Part shown: piece by piece, positions 16,214 to 18,605 of the stretch
Layout: each line of letters opens with the position of its first letter
Numbering within the stretch: position 1 is the stretch's first letter
Assembly: GCA_050700835.1 (NCBI GenBank)
Contig: JBOHDX010000152.1
Span: forward strand, 1-18,605
Direction: 5' to 3'
From: JBOHDX01 sp050700835
GTDB taxonomy: Bacteria > Actinomycetota > Actinomycetes > Propionibacteriales > Nocardioidaceae
DNA length: 18,605 nucleotides
Notes under the pieces: generated by a model
Told to the model about the DNA's origin: nothing
Database searches by the model: none
Seen by the model: the letters and a program-made list of their open reading frames with translations, nothing else
Position numbers and translations under genes: made by a program

Positions 16214-16260
16214 CCGATCCGACACTTATGCACGACGCGTCACTGTCGGATCGCCGCAAG
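16214..16260 (+). repeat. 47-bp palindromic repeat, copy 2
   Basis: Identical to copy 1 except for one base (C for A in the inner stem), in the same orientation, 155 bp downstream. The same 10-bp outer arms CGATCCGACA/TGTCGGATCG are kept (16215-16224 and 16244-16253), while the changed base breaks one inner pair and removes the TAA that ends selB in copy 1. Confidence 0.85.
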
Positions 16261-16345
16261 GGTTGGAAGGTTGGACACCCGCGGGGGGCTGCCACAGGCA
16301 GTAGCATCCGGGCCAGCCACGACCGAGAGGGACGGAGACCCACAG

Positions 16346-17224
16346 ATGACCAAGCCGCGGCGACCGAAGGGCATCGCCAGGCTGGGCAGCACGACGTTCG
16401 AATGGCCGGTGCCGGACCGCAGCATCAGGCTCGCCGGGCGTCAGGTCCCACTGGATGTCGCGGCCGTGGGGGTGGTCTACCTACTGTCGGGACTCTGGCT
16501 GCTCTGGGCGTTCCGCGACGCCGTCCGGGGACTCCCGGATCTGGTCTCGGCTTTGTTCCAGGACAACGTGTTCGCGTTCGCGATCGCGCGGATCCTGCTG
16601 CTCCTGATCCTCTTCGTGCTCTATATCGTGCTGGCACTGCTCGCCGTGGCGTACCTCGTGCTGCGCACCGATCCAGTCGGGCGCGGCTTGTCCGTGGTGG
16701 TGGTCGCCACTCTCCTGGCGGTCATCGCCAGCATCGAGAACCAGACACCCGTGTCTGTCATCGTGATCATGTTCGTCTCGGCTGCCTGCTGCGCCGTCCT
16801 TTTCATGTCTCCGTGGGCGAGCCGAGCGTTTCGCGCTTCTCCGCGTCGGTTCGGCCGCCCGGCTCCGGTGGTGGTGAGCCACACCCTGCTGGTCTCGTAC
16901 TTCGCACTGGTTTCCCTGATCGTGGTGATGATGCTGCCGGGGCTGCGCTTCCTCGGTGACCTGGGGGCGCGGTTCGTCCTGTTCCTGCTGCTCGCAGCGG
17001 CGTCCTGTGCGGCCGCTTGGTGGGCCTATCTCGACCTCCGCCGAGGGCCGGACAAGCGGGCTCGGATTCTGCTGACCGCAGCATGCGCGGTCATGTACCT
17101 CGCACTGCTGATCGGCGCCTCCGGCTCCGGCCGCGCCATCCCACTCGTGGTCCTGGCCGGCATCGTGGCCCCCCTGTGGTTGGCCCCCCACGCCCGGGCC
17201 TGGTTTGGCGACCCACCACTGTGA
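16346..17224 (+). CDS. Polytopic membrane protein, unknown function
   Basis: A 292-residue protein. ATG at 16346 with GGAG at 16334-16337 is preferred over an upstream in-frame start near 16271, which would begin beside the palindromic repeat. A short basic cytosolic N-terminus (MTKPRRPKGIARLG) is followed by roughly seven to eight hydrophobic segments, including VVYLLSGLWLLWAF, ILLLLILFVLYIVLALLAV, VVVVATLLAVIA, VSVIVIMFVSAACCAVLF, ALVSLIVVMML, FVLFLLLAAASCAAAWWA, AACAVMYLALLIG and IPLVVLAGIVAPLWL. No family motif is recognised and there is no catalytic pattern. Its stop overlaps the GTG start of the next small gene, so the two are probably an operon. Confidence 0.8.
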   Translation: MTKPRRPKGIARLGSTTFEWPVPDRSIRLAGRQVPLDVAAVGVVYLLSGLWLLWAFRDAVRGLPDLVSALFQDNVFAFAIARILLLLILFVLYIVLALLAVAYLVLRTDPVGRGLSVVVVATLLAVIASIENQTPVSVIVIMFVSAACCAVLFMSPWASRAFRASPRRFGRPAPVVVSHTLLVSYFALVSLIVVMMLPGLRFLGDLGARFVLFLLLAAASCAAAWWAYLDLRRGPDKRARILLTAACAVMYLALLIGASGSGRAIPLVVLAGIVAPLWLAPHARAWFGDPPL

Positions 17225-17499
17225 GGTTCGGCAGCCTTCGAAGAGCTTGGCGGTCGGCCAATGACCCCGGCGCCTTCATGCGCACGTACGACCATCTGGA
17301 CGAGCAGTCGTGGGACGGCTTCGACCATGCGGTCGACGCCGCGGAGCAAGACGACCCCGACGACCGGCACACTGAGGAGCTCGAAGGCTTCCGTACCTCC
17401 GCACGGCTGGCCCGCGACGCCGGCGAAGTGTTTCCCGCGAAGGGTGGTCACCTGCTGCGCATGCTCGGCCACTACGAACGACAGCCGCCCGCACACTGA
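17221..17499 (+). CDS. Small acidic protein, unknown function
   Basis: A 92-residue protein if the GTG at 17221 is used, which overlaps the stop of the membrane protein (GTGA). An ATG at 17278 would give 73 residues (MRTYDHLDEQSWDGF). The body is acidic and helical (HAVDAAEQDDPDDRHTEELEGFRTSARLARDAGEVFP) and has no membrane segment or signal peptide. No family is recognised. Codon use is GC-rich like that of its neighbours, which supports coding, but it could be over-called. It ends 22 bp before the converging AhpD-like gene. Confidence 0.55.
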   Translation: MRFGSLRRAWRSANDPGAFMRTYDHLDEQSWDGFDHAVDAAEQDDPDDRHTEELEGFRTSARLARDAGEVFPAKGGHLLRMLGHYERQPPAH

Positions 17500-17521
17500 C
17501 TCGCCCGGGTCGAGCGCGCGG

Positions 17522-17986
17522 TTATTCGGGCCGGTACTTCCCGGGGGTCGTCCTGGCGGTGATGGCGATCCGGTTCCAGGCGTTGATGCTGACCAGCACG
17601 CTGAGCAGCTGCCCCACCTCCTCCTCGGTGAAGTGCTCGCGCACCCCCGCGTACGCCTCGTCGCTGACGTGCCCGTCGTGGACGAGGGTGACCGCCTCGG
17701 TGAACGCGAGCGCCGCACGTTCGCGGTCGGAGTAGTACGGGGTTTCGCGCCAGGCCGGCAGGGAGTACAGCCGGAGCTCGCTCTCGCCAGCCTCGCGGGC
17801 GTCCTTGGTATGCATGTCGATGCAGAACGCGCAGCCGTTGATCATGGACGCGTGGGTACGGATCAGATCCTTGAGCAACCCGTCGAGGTCCGGTCCTGCG
17901 GCGGCGTCGAGGGCATCGAGGGCCTTGTACACGTCGGGGGCGAGCGTGCCGAGGTTGAAGCGGGGCTTGGTGGCGGTCGGGTTCAT
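17522..17986 (-). CDS. AhpD / carboxymuconolactone decarboxylase family protein
   Basis: A 154-residue protein; ATG at 17986 (MNPTATKPRFNLGTLAPDVYKALDALD) is preferred to the GTG at 17995. The active-site motif is NGCAFCIDMHTKDA with C52-x-x-C55 and H59, the redox pattern of AhpD-like alkylhydroperoxidases. The rest (RETPYYSDRERAALAFTEAVTLVHDGHVSDEAYAGVREHFTEEEVGQLLSVLVSINAWNRI) is typical of the all-helical CMD fold. Likely role: removal of peroxides through a Cys-Cys cycle in the cytosol; the electron donor is unknown. The same window has another Cys-based peroxidase (osmC). It is divergent from cspA across a 359-bp gap. Confidence 0.88.
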   Translation of the reverse strand: MNPTATKPRFNLGTLAPDVYKALDALDAAAGPDLDGLLKDLIRTHASMINGCAFCIDMHTKDAREAGESELRLYSLPAWRETPYYSDRERAALAFTEAVTLVHDGHVSDEAYAGVREHFTEEEVGQLLSVLVSINAWNRIAITARTTPGKYRPE

Positions 17987-18033
17987 GCCCACCACGCTAG
18001 TCCCGGTTCCTCCTGGCTAACCGATGGCTAACC

Positions 18034-18073
18034 GGGGCCACGGGGCCACGGGGCCACGGGGGCCACGGGGCAC
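18034..18073 (+). repeat. GGGGCCAC tandem repeat, G-quadruplex-like tract
   Basis: Three exact 8-bp units at 18034-18057, a 9-bp unit (extra G) at 18058-18066, then GGGGCAC. This gives five runs of four or more G separated by CCAC, all on the + strand, upstream of the AhpD-like gene. The gap 17987-18345 otherwise holds further GGTCCACGG/GGTCACGG fragments to about 18100 and the cspA leader; no gene is seen in it. Confidence 0.85.
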
Positions 18074-18174
18074 TGAGGGTCCACGGAGGGTCACGGAGGA
18101 TCCCGGGGTCGGTTGCGGCTCGGGTGATCCTCGACCGTCCGTTCGGCACATTTCGGACCCCGGGGTTTGGGCTC

Positions 18175-18202
18175 TTGGACGGGTCTGCACTACCGTTACC
18201 CT
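18175..18202 (+). promoter_or_regulatory. Candidate promoter of the cold-shock gene
   Basis: TTGGAC (18175-18180) and TACCCT (18197-18202) are spaced 16 bp apart. If used, transcription would start near 18209 and give a leader of about 135 nt before the ATG, as is common for cold-shock genes. The match to sigma-70-like boxes is only moderate. Confidence 0.4.
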
Positions 18203-18345
18203 GAAGTTGCAGTGCGACGCACGTCTAGATGCTCGTAGCCACGCCACGAGTTTCATGTTCCTTCTGGAGCGGGACGACGAACACCGCGATTGACTGGTCC
18301 CGACGGTCGGGTCCGAAACGCTCCAATGAAGGGTTTAACACGCAC

Positions 18346-18549
18346 ATGGCTACAGGCACCGTGAAGTGGTTCAACGCCGAGAAGGGCTTCGGCTTCATCG
18401 CCCCCGAGGACGGCAGCCCGGACGTGTTCGCGCACTACTCCGCGATCGCGACCACCGGCTACAAGACTCTCGAGGACAACCAGAAGGTCGAGTTCGAGGT
18501 GACGCAGGGTCCGAAGGGCCCGCAGGCGTCGAACATCCGCCCGCTCTGA
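18346..18549 (+). CDS. cspA: CspA-family cold-shock protein
   Basis: A 67-residue single cold-shock domain (OB fold). ATG at 18346 follows GAAGGG near 18328; a longer frame from 18229 would add residues without homology. The motifs are RNP1 KGFGFI (13-18) and RNP2 DVFAHYS (26-32), with the aromatic W8, F9, F15, F17 and the usual C-terminal NIRPL. The protein binds single-stranded RNA and DNA and acts as an RNA chaperone in the cytosol. The long leader between the candidate promoter and the ATG suggests post-transcriptional control. A weak GATCC/GGATC hairpin follows the stop. Confidence 0.95.
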   Translation: MATGTVKWFNAEKGFGFIAPEDGSPDVFAHYSAIATTGYKTLEDNQKVEFEVTQGPKGPQASNIRPL

Positions 18550-18605
18550 TCCCCAGCGTGGATCACTGATCCCGCACCAATCGTCGGCCCCGGTCCGTGT
18601 GACCG

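Noticed and set aside
16059..16260. CRISPR-like array
   Set aside because: There are only two repeat copies 155 bp apart, with no regular spacers and no cas genes.
17500..17521. CTCG-CCCGGGT-CGAG near-palindrome between converging genes
   Set aside because: It is 15 nt of C/G-rich sequence with no further support as an operator or terminator.

Overview
The window comes from the chromosome of a high-GC actinobacterium. The evidence is the very GC-rich third codon positions, frequent GTG starts, a SpoIIE/PP2C-type phosphatase with a fused anti-sigma kinase-like domain, and NrfD-type rather than cytochrome-b-type formate dehydrogenase partners. I cannot name the genus from sequence alone; a member of Micrococcales or Propionibacteriales is a guess.

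Left part (1-5.8 kb, all on the + strand): the 3' part of a PAS-PP2C-HATPase regulator, cut by the window edge; an OsmC-type peroxiredoxin; a PF00756-like esterase 2 bp behind it; a secreted C39-type cysteine peptidase with an 18-bp minisatellite in its leader region; a small DUF457-like membrane protein; and an AlkB-type dioxygenase. These look like stress, repair and housekeeping genes.

Central part (5.8-16.1 kb): a compact, self-sufficient selenium island. It holds selD (-), a SatP/YaaH-like membrane protein (+), and a translationally coupled operon on the - strand, fdhA-fdhB-nrfD, for a membrane-attached formate dehydrogenase. FdhA has an in-frame UGA (codon 189, 11995-11997) in the canonical NQARI-U-H context, followed by a hairpin with a GGUCU loop. 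Diverging from fdhA are tRNA-Sec (95 nt, UCA anticodon, encoded CCA), selA and selB. The window therefore carries every dedicated factor for making and inserting selenocysteine (SelD makes selenophosphate, SelA converts Ser-tRNA-Sec to Sec-tRNA-Sec, SelB delivers it at the hairpin) next to its only evident client, FdhA. Electrons from formate would pass from the Mo/W-Sec centre and Fe-S cluster of FdhA, through the four clusters of FdhB, to the quinone-interacting NrfD-like membrane subunit.

Right part (16.1-18.6 kb): an uncharacterised polytopic membrane protein overlapping a small acidic protein, an AhpD/carboxymuconolactone-decarboxylase family protein (-), and a CspA-type cold-shock protein with a long leader.

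The gaps between genes hold several long palindromes (2990-3047, 7521-7574, 12724-12774, 16060-16100 and 16215-16255), several tandem repeats and a G-quadruplex-like tract (18034-18070). The palindromes at 2990 and 7521 share a stem core, and the element at 16060 supplies the last codons and the stop of selB. I saw no insertion sequence, CRISPR array, rRNA or phage gene.
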